A stretch of DNA of 31,898 nucleotides, from IMG/VR virus record IMGVR_UViG_3300042691_001806, positions 1-31,898 of that record, one strand, 5' to 3'. The stretch is from a virus. Of this stretch, positions 1 through 7,983 are shown one piece after another. Both the position numbers and the translations under genes were made by a program. Numbering within the stretch: the first letter of the stretch is position 1; every line of letters begins with the position of its first letter. The notes beneath the pieces were generated by a model. The model saw nothing but the letters and a program-made list of their open reading frames with translations, was not told where the DNA came from and did no database searches.

Positions 1-157
1 TCGCCTTTGGCAATCCAGGGACACCAGTAGGACCCTGCGGTCCGACGGTGGTTGCAGTGACCACGCTGGTGACCGGAACAGTGACGACCGTCGTGCCGCC
101 ATCACCTTCAGTGACGGTGACCGTATTGCTGACGGCAGTGACGTTAACGGTCGTCAT
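1..157 (-). CDS. Collagen-like tail fibre protein, N-terminal part (runs off the left edge)
   Basis: The ATG at 157-155 overlaps the TGA of the preceding gene (ATGA). The frame stays open to the window edge, giving 52 codons; the 3' end is missing. The first 40 or so residues are a Thr/Val-rich beta-like stretch. They are followed by the start of a Gly-X-Y pattern (GPQGPTGVPG), the hallmark of collagen-like triple helices used as shafts in phage fibres. Being last in the tail-fibre block supports a structural fibre role. The receptor-binding C-terminus, if present, is outside the window. The fibre assignment rests on the repeat start and the position only. Confidence 0.6.
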   Translation of the reverse strand, partial: MTTVNVTAVSNTVTVTEGDGGTTVVTVPVTSVVTATTVGPQGPTGVPGLPKA

Positions 158-492
158 GCGGTGTAGCCTTCGCTGACGTAAATGATCCCTTCGAGGTAGT
201 ATTCCTTGAGGCCGCTTGGATTGGTCAGCAGGACGTCGTAGAACACTTCAACGGGGAAGCTGGCGGTCTGCGTAGCAGTCAACGCAATGGCAACAGTGCC
301 CGTAGCACGGTTGGTGTAGGTAACCGTGAAGTCAGCGTATTTTGTGCTGCGATCTTGATTCCATGCTTGTGCAGCAACAGTCCAACCGGTGAGGTTGATG
401 GCGGTGTTGGTGCTGTCCTTGAATTGCAGCGTGATGCTGTAATCCGCCCGGCGCTGGAGCGTGATGTTGTATGTGCCGGGGGAGATTGCCAT
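154..492 (-). CDS. Small beta-rich tail/baseplate-associated protein (112 aa)
   Basis: This 112-aa protein has an ATG start and lies between a tail-fibre accessory gene and the collagen-like fibre gene, overlapping the latter by ATGA. The sequence alternates hydrophobic and polar residues and contains the phrase INLTGWTV followed by a predicted second sheet ending in YYLEG. That layout resembles the N-terminal immunoglobulin-like domain of BppU-type baseplate/fibre proteins (dsgxxidLtGxtv pattern). I recognise the general type from other phages, cyanophages among them, but cannot name a family with certainty. No signal peptide, membrane segment or catalytic motif is visible. Likely role: an adaptor or fibre-associated structural protein at the tail tip. 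Confidence 0.6.
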   Translation of the reverse strand: MAISPGTYNITLQRRADYSITLQFKDSTNTAINLTGWTVAAQAWNQDRSTKYADFTVTYTNRATGTVAIALTATQTASFPVEVFYDVLLTNPSGLKEYYLEGIIYVSEGYTA

Positions 493-578
493 GGGATCAG
501 TTTAACAACGATCGCTCAACTGCTGGCGTCGATGGTGATGGTAGTGCCGATCACTGCCGTAAGTGCAGGGGGAGCAGC

Positions 579-989
579 TTAGGCATTGAGTGCAGCCTTG
601 ATCGCCTCAGTTGTTTTCGCCGCATCGATCGCCACCTGGATGGCGGCGTAGCGGTCACGGATCTGCTGCCGCTTGGCCTCGGCGGCGTCATGATCGGTGC
701 CTGGGATCTGCAGGCTGATCACCTTGTCGTATGGCGCCAGTTCAGCAGCGCGGTTAGCGCGGCGCATGTCGTGACCGATGGCCTTGGCCTTGGCGAGATC
801 AACCTTGACGCCGCTGGCGCTGTAGGTCCAGGCATTACGGAAGGTGCGATCAGCGGGGATCTGGTCAGCGGTGACGATGGTGTAGATACCATCTGGCGCA
901 ACCTGCTGCGCGACCTGCTCGATGGGCACCTCACCGGTTGGGGTGGTGATTGCGACGCCGGTAGCGGTTGGGTGGATGATGTAGGTCAT
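579..989 (-). CDS. Tail fibre accessory/assembly-type protein (136 aa)
   Basis: The ATG at 989 follows the stop of the large fibre gene by three bases, so the two are probably co-translated. The N-terminal half carries short beta strands and the phrase DRTFRNAWTY. The C-terminal half is helical and charged (VDLAKAKAIGHDMRR, then AEAKRQQIRDRYA). The combination of an RTFRNAW motif and an 'AKaighdmRRanR' helix is typical of small proteins encoded just after phage tail fibres and often labelled tail fibre assembly or tail proteins. A bound structural component cannot be distinguished from a chaperone here. The 86 bases between its stop and the next start at 492 hold no convincing gene. Confidence 0.6.
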   Translation of the reverse strand: MTYIIHPTATGVAITTPTGEVPIEQVAQQVAPDGIYTIVTADQIPADRTFRNAWTYSASGVKVDLAKAKAIGHDMRRANRAAELAPYDKVISLQIPGTDHDAAEAKRQQIRDRYAAIQVAIDAAKTTEAIKAALNA

Positions 990-992
990 GGC

Positions 993-2165
993 TCAGCGGA
1001 AGATGGCGACGGAAACCAGAAACTTATCAAGGCCGGAAGTGCTCTCATCAAAGCTTTTCAGCTGCACTGCTGTTGTTGAATACGTGCTGCTAAGAGCAGT
1101 CTCTGATCCGTTGCCAAATGCACCAATCCTGCCGGTTCTGTTAGTTGAACTTGTAGCGTTAACCAGTGCAGTGAGGCAATAGTTCGCATCCGGCATCGCC
1201 GTGGTGAAGTTGACCGTATAGTCACCCGTTCCGTTGTCGGTGATTGAACTGACATTGAACGATGCTCTGATGGCTACGGTGCTGGTGCCGTTGAAGTTGA
1301 CCCATGCACGGCATAGCTGCCCGCCAACTGATCCAGGGCTGAGTGCTTTGGTGTTGTCGTAGAAGCCAACCGGATCGCTGCTCAACGTAGCGCCGGCATT
1401 GGCGCTGAGCGTTACGGTAGTGCTGACGATGGTGCTGACCGTGGTGCCGGGCGTGATGCCTTCACCAACGACCACCATTCCTTGCACGATGCCAGTGGCG
1501 GACGCAACCGTCAGGCTGGCGCTGCCACTTGTGACGGTGCCGGTGGTATGGACGCCATCAACATCTGACCTGCTGGCGATCGTCGGGGTGATCGTCGACC
1601 AGCTGAGCGCACCGCTGCCATTGGTGGTCAATGATTGGCCGCTGGTGCCATCAGCGTTCGGCAGCGTCCATGTAATGTTGCTGGCGATCGTTGCCGGCGC
1701 CTGGAACGCTACCCAGTTGCTGCTATCGCTATCAGCAAAGCGCAGGTCACCTTGACCGTTGAGCGTGACATTGCCGCCGTAGACCGTGACCTCGCCGGCG
1801 CTGCTGATGCCAACACGGCGGACGCCTGCAGTGGTGATGTCAACCGCATCGGTGCCGCTGCTGTAGATGCCGGTATCGGTGCCGCTGTCCTTGAAGTACA
1901 GCGATGGTGCAGCGGCGGTGCCGTTCTCCAGCGCAATGGATGTCCACTCGCCATCAAGCTGATAGAGCGTGATCCAGCCTGAGTTGGCGCCGTTGCGGAT
2001 CTTGTAGACGCCTGCCGTGGTATCAGCCCACGGCATGTAGGCGTAGGTTGTGGTCGGCTCAGTGGCGCTGCTGTTCTGGCTGACGATTGCCGCCAGCGCA
2101 TTGTTCAGGTCACTGCGGACGGCAGCACCTGTGCCATTAGCGATGACGTAATCGTGAGTGGCCAC
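993..2165 (-). CDS. Tail fibre protein (390 aa)
   Basis: The start is GTG at 2165 (reads GTG GCC ACT CAC). No ATG gives a better N-terminus. The first 75 or so residues form a conserved-looking phage fibre head (begins ATHDYVIANGTGAAVR, with WADTTAGVYKIRNG and WITLYQLDG), probably the part that attaches to the tail tip. The middle is rich in Ser/Thr/Gly with short repeated beta strands (YFKDSGTDTGIYSSG, then RRVGISSAGEVTV), as in trimeric fibre shafts. The last 110 residues (from about residue 282, SPGSVGG) form a C-terminal domain containing AWVNFNG and SSITDNGTGDYTV, a module common to many phage tail fibres that probably contacts the host. It is encoded directly after the gpJ-like protein. 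Confidence 0.8.
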   Translation of the reverse strand: MATHDYVIANGTGAAVRSDLNNALAAIVSQNSSATEPTTTYAYMPWADTTAGVYKIRNGANSGWITLYQLDGEWTSIALENGTAAAPSLYFKDSGTDTGIYSSGTDAVDITTAGVRRVGISSAGEVTVYGGNVTLNGQGDLRFADSDSSNWVAFQAPATIASNITWTLPNADGTSGQSLTTNGSGALSWSTITPTIASRSDVDGVHTTGTVTSGSASLTVASATGIVQGMVVVGEGITPGTTVSTIVSTTVTLSANAGATLSSDPVGFYDNTKALSPGSVGGQLCRAWVNFNGTSTVAIRASFNVSSITDNGTGDYTVNFTTAMPDANYCLTALVNATSSTNRTGRIGAFGNGSETALSSTYSTTAVQLKSFDESTSGLDKFLVSVAIFR

Positions 2166-2192
2166 CTATCAGGCGCACGTGATGCCTACAGT

Positions 2193-5100
2193 CTAGACCT
2201 GCTTGCCGTAGCCGGCTGCGCTGTAGGTGAAGTTACGATCAACCGCTGTGCCGCCGCTGTTCCTGAAGGTCACCGTAAAGCCAGTGCCGCTGATGCTGGT
2301 GATGGCGTAGTAGTCACCGCTTGCCATGTTCTGCGCCGTGATGCCGATCGATGGCAGCACCGTCCCGCCTGCGGTGTAAAACGGATGCTCGAACGTCACG
2401 ACCTTGGCACCGGCGCCACTGGCGATGGTTGCCGTGCTTTGATCAATGCGGCGCTGGAAGGTGGCCTCATAGCCGAGTTCATCAACCAGGATGTTCTGCC
2501 ATTGCACCGGACTGGTGAGCTGCGCCTTGAATTGAAAGCCTCGACCGTTGAATGTACCGTTGACGAACTCCTGCCAGCTGGACCATGTTGGCGTACCTGA
2601 TGGGTTGTCGGTGGTGAGCCGCATCAGCAGCTTGGCATTAACCAGATCAGCGATGGCACCATCGAAGTCGGACCATGTATCAACGAGGTCCGCTCGTGCA
2701 TCGATCAGATCACTCGGCAGATAGCCTTGCGTCACGAGGCGCCGCTTCAGGTCCAAGGCGAAGACAGCGCCGAGATCCAGTGTGTTGGCGAAGGCGTATT
2801 CACCTTGATCGACGATCTCGCCAAGATAATCAAGCCGGAGGATTGCATCAAAATCAGGCTCAGGATCCAGCAATCCATCAGCCTCTAGCGTCAATGCATC
2901 GAACTCATCGCTATAGAACAGGCCGGTCTTGGCACCTTGAAATGGTGGGCTGTCTTGATCTTCACGACGTGACTCAACCGTCAGATAGCCCAATGCATCA
3001 GGGAAGTCAACGATGACGCTGGTTTCTGCTGCTGATTGCCTGCCGCCATCATCAGCAAACTTGACGAGGATTTCACCTTCGACCAATGGCACGATGGCTT
3101 CAGTGCTGTGACCTGCAACAGCAGGAATCAGATCCACGCTGTTGCTCCATGTGCCGCTGCCATCCGTCAGGTTGGTGTGGCGGATGTGAACTTTGCCGCC
3201 GGTCTTGACATCAAGGTCAACCGTTGCATCCCACCGCAGCCGGGCGCTGTTGGCGCTGATCGGCTCAATGGTCAGGTTCTGCACGTTACCGGGTACGGCA
3301 GTTTTGCCTGCCAGCTGGAACGTTGCCGTAGCGGCAGTGCCGAGCTTGCCGATGGTGTTGACCGCACGAACCTCGACCTCCAGCGCGCCGGCGTACAGGC
3401 CCGTCAGTCTGGTGGATGGCGCCCGTGTGGTGATGAACTGCCAATTGTTGTTGTCGAGCCTGTAGCCGACGCGAAACTCCGCGACGCGTTCGGCTGGGCT
3501 GATCCAGCTGAGCTCAACGGCGGTCAGTACGCTTTGCCCATCGACGTATAGGTGCTCGGTGGCGACGATGCTGCCGGGTGCTGCTGGGATGCCCGACAGA
3601 TTGCTGATGTCGCGAAACTCCAGGGTCAGGTCTGATTCGATCGCGGCATAGAGCGATTCGTTGTAGGCGAGTGCCGTCACAGCAAACGACCCCTCATCAC
3701 CTTCGGCGACGCTGAGCACACGGAACAGCTGCGCTTCGATGTCGGTGGATTCCACCATGAACACACCGCCGGGATTTGGCGCCTCGCTGAATGCTGCGCT
3801 AACCGTCAATGTGTTGCCGCTGATGGCGATGATCGTGCGGGTCTCGATGATGCCCGTCGGCAGCAGCACCGAAACGGTCGGAGCACCGGACGCATTACCC
3901 GGCAGGCCGGTGGTTGAGTCAACCGTGATGGATGTTGTGGTGGCGCTGCTGATGCGACCAGATCGCCGTGCGCCAGCCTTGACCGGATCAGCGACGCCGA
4001 TGACCATGCCGGGCCTGAGGATGATGCCGCTGTCGATGCCGACTGCGAATGACACCGTATCGGTCAGGTTCTGCTCAGTGAGCAGCATCCACTTACCGAG
4101 GCGATGCGCTTGGCCGCGGCTGTAGCAACCGAAGGCCTTGAGGTCTTTGTTGATGATGCCGTACTTGCTGACCGCATCCGAGTCCTCGACGTACTCAAAC
4201 TCAACCTCGCCTAGTGTTTCGTACGACTGATAGGAAACAGTGGCGGTGGTGTGGCGTGACTTCTGTGAGCTGCCGCTGTAGGTGAAGTTACCCTCGACGA
4301 CATTGCTGGGGCCGAGGATATATTGCGGATCACTGGGCTTGTCGGCAAGGATCGCCATCGATCCGGCGCCGTAGTAGGCGATGCCGCGGAAGATCGAGAC
4401 GAACTCCTGGATGAGGTTATAGACCTCACTGCGGGTGTTGACGTAGACGTGACAGGCAAAGCGCGGCTCCTGCCCGCCGAAGCCGTTGCTTACCAGCTCG
4501 TTGCAGTATTGGCTGATGGCGTAGAAGTCATAGCGGTCGAGGCTGCTTTCGGGGATGCCAGCGCCGTAACGGGTATCGGTGAGCAGATCCCACAAGCACC
4601 ATGCCGGATCAGCGCACCATGTCGCGGCACCAAAGGTGCCATCCCATACGCCGGCATAAGTGACGCGTCCTAGGTGGGTGGTGGTGTCGACGGTGGCGTT
4701 AGACGGCAGCCGTACCTTGATGCCACGCACCAAGTACTTGCGTTGTGGGATGCTGCTGAACTGCCGTGAATCAAAGCGCAGGTACGAAAGCGCGCTATTT
4801 GGGTAACGCAGCTTGTCATCGATAATTTCGGTATAGCTGAACCAGTAGGTACGATTCTGACGTCGTGCGCTGGTTTCATCAGCAGAGACGCGCACCAGCT
4901 TGATATCAACCGGGAACGCACCGGTCAACGGAATCAGGTAATCACGTTGATAGGCGTTGGTTGTCTTGCCGCTGATCGTATCTGCGACGACTGTGGTGTA
5001 GCCGCCGCCGTTGTAGTTGACCTGAATCTGAATGTCTACCGAATGACCAACGATGTCACCATCGTCTTGGATGATCTGTAATGCCGGCAGCTGCAGCGTG

Positions 5101-5477
5101 ACGCGCACACGATCGACATCGGTATCAGCGATCGTGCGAATGACGGGTGATGCATTGGTTGCTTCGACGCTGACGCTATTTTCTGACTCGATGCCGCCGG
5201 TGGGGATGTAGGCCTGATCTTGCGTGCCGGCGCGAAACTCGTTGCTGTACCCGGTGAAGTTTTCGGCACCGCTGGGGCCGATGATCGGCGTACCATCGAG
5301 GTAGACGCTGCGGAGGCCATTGTCGAGGCCCTGCACGGGCCCTTCGCTGATCAGATCCAGTACGGCGCCGTACTGGACGGACTGCAACGAGTCATCGGCT
5401 TCGGTTGGTGCGCTGCTGCCACCACCAGCCTTGCCGCCATCACCACCGGCGCCTTGGATCGCGAATGGTGTTGTCAT
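2193..5477 (-). CDS. Host-specificity tail tip protein, lambda gpJ-like (1094 aa)
   Basis: This is a large central tail-tip protein. The N-terminus shows the J-family signature: a Gly-rich start, then VQYGAVLDLISEGPVQGL and VYLDGTPI at about residues 33-62. The region around 100-330 matches the hub part (TVSYQSYETLGEVEFEYVED lies further on, near 400-420). One or two fibronectin type III-like domains follow from about residue 635 (APGSIVATEHLYVDG, AVELSWISPAERV). The C-terminal 150 residues are beta-rich. Lambda J is about 1130 aa, so the length fits. It overlaps the gpI-like gene by ATGA, the same order as lambda K-I-J. In lambda, J forms the tip and binds the receptor. Here later fibre genes may share that role. 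Confidence 0.92.
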   Translation of the reverse strand: MTTPFAIQGAGGDGGKAGGGSSAPTEADDSLQSVQYGAVLDLISEGPVQGLDNGLRSVYLDGTPIIGPSGAENFTGYSNEFRAGTQDQAYIPTGGIESENSVSVEATNASPVIRTIADTDVDRVRVTLQLPALQIIQDDGDIVGHSVDIQIQVNYNGGGYTTVVADTISGKTTNAYQRDYLIPLTGAFPVDIKLVRVSADETSARRQNRTYWFSYTEIIDDKLRYPNSALSYLRFDSRQFSSIPQRKYLVRGIKVRLPSNATVDTTTHLGRVTYAGVWDGTFGAATWCADPAWCLWDLLTDTRYGAGIPESSLDRYDFYAISQYCNELVSNGFGGQEPRFACHVYVNTRSEVYNLIQEFVSIFRGIAYYGAGSMAILADKPSDPQYILGPSNVVEGNFTYSGSSQKSRHTTATVSYQSYETLGEVEFEYVEDSDAVSKYGIINKDLKAFGCYSRGQAHRLGKWMLLTEQNLTDTVSFAVGIDSGIILRPGMVIGVADPVKAGARRSGRISSATTTSITVDSTTGLPGNASGAPTVSVLLPTGIIETRTIIAISGNTLTVSAAFSEAPNPGGVFMVESTDIEAQLFRVLSVAEGDEGSFAVTALAYNESLYAAIESDLTLEFRDISNLSGIPAAPGSIVATEHLYVDGQSVLTAVELSWISPAERVAEFRVGYRLDNNNWQFITTRAPSTRLTGLYAGALEVEVRAVNTIGKLGTAATATFQLAGKTAVPGNVQNLTIEPISANSARLRWDATVDLDVKTGGKVHIRHTNLTDGSGTWSNSVDLIPAVAGHSTEAIVPLVEGEILVKFADDGGRQSAAETSVIVDFPDALGYLTVESRREDQDSPPFQGAKTGLFYSDEFDALTLEADGLLDPEPDFDAILRLDYLGEIVDQGEYAFANTLDLGAVFALDLKRRLVTQGYLPSDLIDARADLVDTWSDFDGAIADLVNAKLLMRLTTDNPSGTPTWSSWQEFVNGTFNGRGFQFKAQLTSPVQWQNILVDELGYEATFQRRIDQSTATIASGAGAKVVTFEHPFYTAGGTVLPSIGITAQNMASGDYYAITSISGTGFTVTFRNSGGTAVDRNFTYSAAGYGKQV

Positions 5478-6052
5478 ACCAGCTGATCCACGTCAAGGCC
5501 GGAGCTGACGACGGCGGAACCGGTGAAGACACGGCCATAGGCGATCGGCACCGGGAGACCCTGCTTGCTGGTGTTGACGATGTTGCTGAAGGTGAACGAT
5601 TCAAGCCGTGCGGCATCCTTGCCGTTGTTGAAGCCAAGGTCTGGTTGTGGTGACAGCATCTGCGCGACCCCACCCAACACAAGGGCGACCCCAAAATTGA
5701 ACAGCACCGTACTGGCGAACGGCACCACAAACGACAACGCGATCAATCCGATGCCGGCGAGGATCTCGCCAAACCCTCGACCGGCGCCGCAGATCACGGG
5801 CGTGATGCTGAAGACTTCACGTTCACTCCACGGCAGCACCAGGTCCTCGACGTTGCCATTGGTGATCCGTTCGCGACCTACCGTAACGCGGAAGCCGATC
5901 CCTTCACCTTCGCGATCAATCAACCACCGCTCAAGGCCGGGGAAGTTGACGCACAATGCCTTCAGCGCCTGCGCTGGTGTGTCGGCATAGAACTCAAAGC
6001 GGCACTGCCCCAGCTTCTTGCGGAGTGCGCCGTAGACCTTAACGACTTTCAT
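5474..6052 (-). CDS. Tail assembly protein, lambda gpI-like (192 aa)
   Basis: The N-terminal 90 residues have the I-family ubiquitin-like pattern (MKVVKVYGALRKKLGQ, then FEFYADTPAQALKAL). A hydrophobic Gly/Ala/Val/Leu-rich segment follows at about residues 95-130 (ILAGIGLIALSFVVPF, then VALVLGGVAQML). It looks like one or two membrane-like helices, as is usual in lambda I. The C-terminal part ends in a short beta region with GLPVPIAYGRV, a motif shared with gpJ-type proteins. It sits between the K-like peptidase (14-nt overlap) and J (ATGA overlap). In lambda, I is needed for tail-tip assembly and is not found in the mature particle. Confidence 0.88.
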   Translation of the reverse strand: MKVVKVYGALRKKLGQCRFEFYADTPAQALKALCVNFPGLERWLIDREGEGIGFRVTVGRERITNGNVEDLVLPWSEREVFSITPVICGAGRGFGEILAGIGLIALSFVVPFASTVLFNFGVALVLGGVAQMLSPQPDLGFNNGKDAARLESFTFSNIVNTSKQGLPVPIAYGRVFTGSAVVSSGLDVDQLV

Positions 6053-6752
6053 GCCGCAGGACGCAGGCGGTGCTTTTCACATAGTAGCCGCCGAGCACAT
6101 CACGACTTGACAGGCGACCTTGAACATGATGCAGGATCTGCTGATCGCCAAGGTATATCGCGGCATGATTTGGTAGGTCAGCATTGAGCTGCATCAGCAA
6201 CGAATCACCGTAGGCAAGATCCTCAAACGGGATGCGACGGAATCCTTGGCTGGCGTAGTTGTCGAGGTATAGATTTTCACCGCGCTCCCAGAACCGATCA
6301 CGCCGGTGGAAGTCATCCAGCTTGATGCCAAGCTCGCGGCTGTACCAGTCGCGCACCAGTGAGTAGCAATCCAACAGGCCGAACACAAATTCACGACCGA
6401 CGTACGGCAGCTCAAAGCGTGCAGGGATGCACTTATCCCATTGCTCAGTTTTTGGGTTGACGATGACCCATGGCAGGCCTGATGCGTTGCAGCCGATCCG
6501 ATCCGCTGGTGATGGTGCCGGTGGTGTGGTCGGGTGGCTATGAACCACGGCGATGATCTCACCTGCATCCTCGACGGTGGCATAGTCTTCAGGATCCAGG
6601 ATGAAGTGCTCATCTGGTGTGGCGGCAATATTCCGGCAGGGAAAGTACCGCCGACGGCCTTTGATGACAGCAATCAACCCGCAGCATTCGCGGGGATCCT
6701 GCGCCTTGGCATGAACCATGATTTCAGCTTTCAGCTGTTCGGTTAGGTTCAT
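6039..6752 (-). CDS. Tail tip peptidase, lambda gpK-like: JAB/MPN plus NlpC/P60 domains (237 aa)
   Basis: There are two enzyme domains in order. Residues 1-110 are a JAB1/MPN (JAMM) metalloprotease domain: glutamate E22 in RECCGL, then H71-x-H73 in HSHP, S81 and D84 (HxH...S..D). Residues 115-237 are an NlpC/P60 cysteine peptidase domain, with probable nucleophile C129 in LLDCYSLV and His H196 in NHAAIYLG, and H208/H209 as possible third residue. This matches lambda gpK, a tail-tip protein probably involved in tail maturation and peptidoglycan cleavage on entry. It overlaps the L-like gene by ATGA. All expected catalytic residues are present. Confidence 0.92.
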   Translation of the reverse strand: MNLTEQLKAEIMVHAKAQDPRECCGLIAVIKGRRRYFPCRNIAATPDEHFILDPEDYATVEDAGEIIAVVHSHPTTPPAPSPADRIGCNASGLPWVIVNPKTEQWDKCIPARFELPYVGREFVFGLLDCYSLVRDWYSRELGIKLDDFHRRDRFWERGENLYLDNYASQGFRRIPFEDLAYGDSLLMQLNADLPNHAAIYLGDQQILHHVQGRLSSRDVLGGYYVKSTACVLRHESR

Positions 6753-7642
6753 TGCGTCAGCCCAGCACCAGGGAATGATCCAAACGGTAGTTCAGCTGTT
6801 GCGCCAAACCGTAGCTTGCAGGAGCTGAGTCGTTTTCCGCATCGATCTGCGCCTGCAGTAGCAACCGGTTCATCTTTTGCATTCCAGTAGTTGGTGCCGG
6901 TATAGCTGCATTCTGCTGAACGGTATTGCCATTGGCAGATGTTGGCGATGATCTGCCGCTTTGGCATCAACACACCAGCAAGATCAAACTTGCTGGCCAG
7001 TTCCCATTGAATTGCGTCGCGGTTTTCGCTGGCTTTGCGGTCGATGTACCAGACCTCATCGGGAAACTTGGCATTGACATCAGCGCCGGGTTCACCATCA
7101 AGGAATTTGCGTAACGTACGGATGCGACGCACCACGGCACCACCGAGGTCATTGCCGGTGGTGAAGGCGTTGACGGTCAGCAGCAAGGCGCTGATTTCAC
7201 CGCCGAGGTTGGCGACGGTCAACGTCGGTCTAGGCAGGGTGCCGCCATTGCTGTACTCAAAGCCTTCAGCCTTGATCGGCAGGCGGATGTAGGTATTGTT
7301 GTTCCAGATGATGTTGCCGCTGACGGCTGCATTGGCGCCGGCATGGAAGTAGTAGGTATCGCTGCTGCCGTGCAGTGCAGCATCCAGCGTCAGCTCAAAC
7401 AACTCGATGATGGCATTGGGTGCCAACACCGCCAGTTCTTCGTAGACGCTGCTGATCGCCTGCCATGTGACGCCACCATCGGTGATGGTGCTGCCGATGT
7501 CGGTCGGCCATGCAGGTTGTGTGCTGCCGGTGGTGCCGGCAACAGTGCAGCGAAACACAAGACCGCTGGCCTGCAGGGTGGTGGCAGCACGGATGTCACC
7601 GACGACCTGCGCGGTGGTGGCGGTCCAGGCAGCGAAGCTCAT
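6749..7642 (-). CDS. Minor tail protein, lambda gpL-like, with an N-terminal carbohydrate-binding-like module (297 aa)
   Basis: From about residue 68 the protein follows the gpL family (VLAPNAIIELFELTLDAALHG, then NNNTYIRLPIKAEGFEYS). It ends with four cysteines arranged CQW...AECSY...DRCGKR...SCKLRFG. In lambda L such conserved cysteines bind an iron-sulphur cluster in the C-terminal domain. The first 65 residues are extra compared with lambda L. They show W at 6, a GDI turn, FRCTVAGTTGSTQPAWP and DGGVTWQA, the pattern of small chitin/carbohydrate-binding-like beta modules often attached to phage tail proteins. The gene overlaps its neighbours on both sides by ATGA, in M-L-K order. Confidence 0.88.
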   Translation of the reverse strand: MSFAAWTATTAQVVGDIRAATTLQASGLVFRCTVAGTTGSTQPAWPTDIGSTITDGGVTWQAISSVYEELAVLAPNAIIELFELTLDAALHGSSDTYYFHAGANAAVSGNIIWNNNTYIRLPIKAEGFEYSNGGTLPRPTLTVANLGGEISALLLTVNAFTTGNDLGGAVVRRIRTLRKFLDGEPGADVNAKFPDEVWYIDRKASENRDAIQWELASKFDLAGVLMPKRQIIANICQWQYRSAECSYTGTNYWNAKDEPVATAGADRCGKRLSSCKLRFGATAELPFGSFPGAGLTQ

Positions 7643-7983
7643 GGCTCGAAGACCTGCTCAAATACTGCCGACATGTTGGCGCGACCGGTGTAGGGGATCG
7701 TCTTGCTCCATTCGCGACAGATCCACTTGTATGACGTGCTGGTGTCTGGTGGTGTCCAGTCGAAGGACTCCTGCCCAGCGCGGGCATCAAGGAAGGTTTC
7801 AAGCGTATCAGCGTCAGCTTCGGTGATGTTCTGCCACGACAATGACCACGCCTTAGGGTTCTGGTTGAGGCCATAGACCAGCCGTTGCTCGTAGCCATCA
7901 CCGAACTTGACGCTACGCACTGCAGGTCGGCTGCGCTTCTCGGCGCCGTAGGACGGTGCTGGTGATGCGGGGAAGGTAGCCAT
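7639..7983 (-). CDS. Minor tail protein, lambda gpM-like (114 aa)
   Basis: The 114-aa length matches lambda gpM (about 109 aa). The family pattern is clear: SVKFGDGYEQRLVYGLN at about residues 24-40, then WSLSW, an acidic helix (ITEADADTLETFLDAR) and FDWTPPD. M-family proteins sit at the distal end of the tape measure and help to start the tail tip complex with H, L, K, I and J. The start ATG overlaps the tape-measure stop by one base (TGATG), so translation is probably coupled. Confidence 0.92.
   Translation of the reverse strand: MATFPASPAPSYGAEKRSRPAVRSVKFGDGYEQRLVYGLNQNPKAWSLSWQNITEADADTLETFLDARAGQESFDWTPPDTSTSYKWICREWSKTIPYTGRANMSAVFEQVFEP

Noticed and set aside
493-578. Small gene in the 86-base gap between two fibre-region genes
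   Set aside because: Only a 12-codon GTG frame was found, with no ribosome site.
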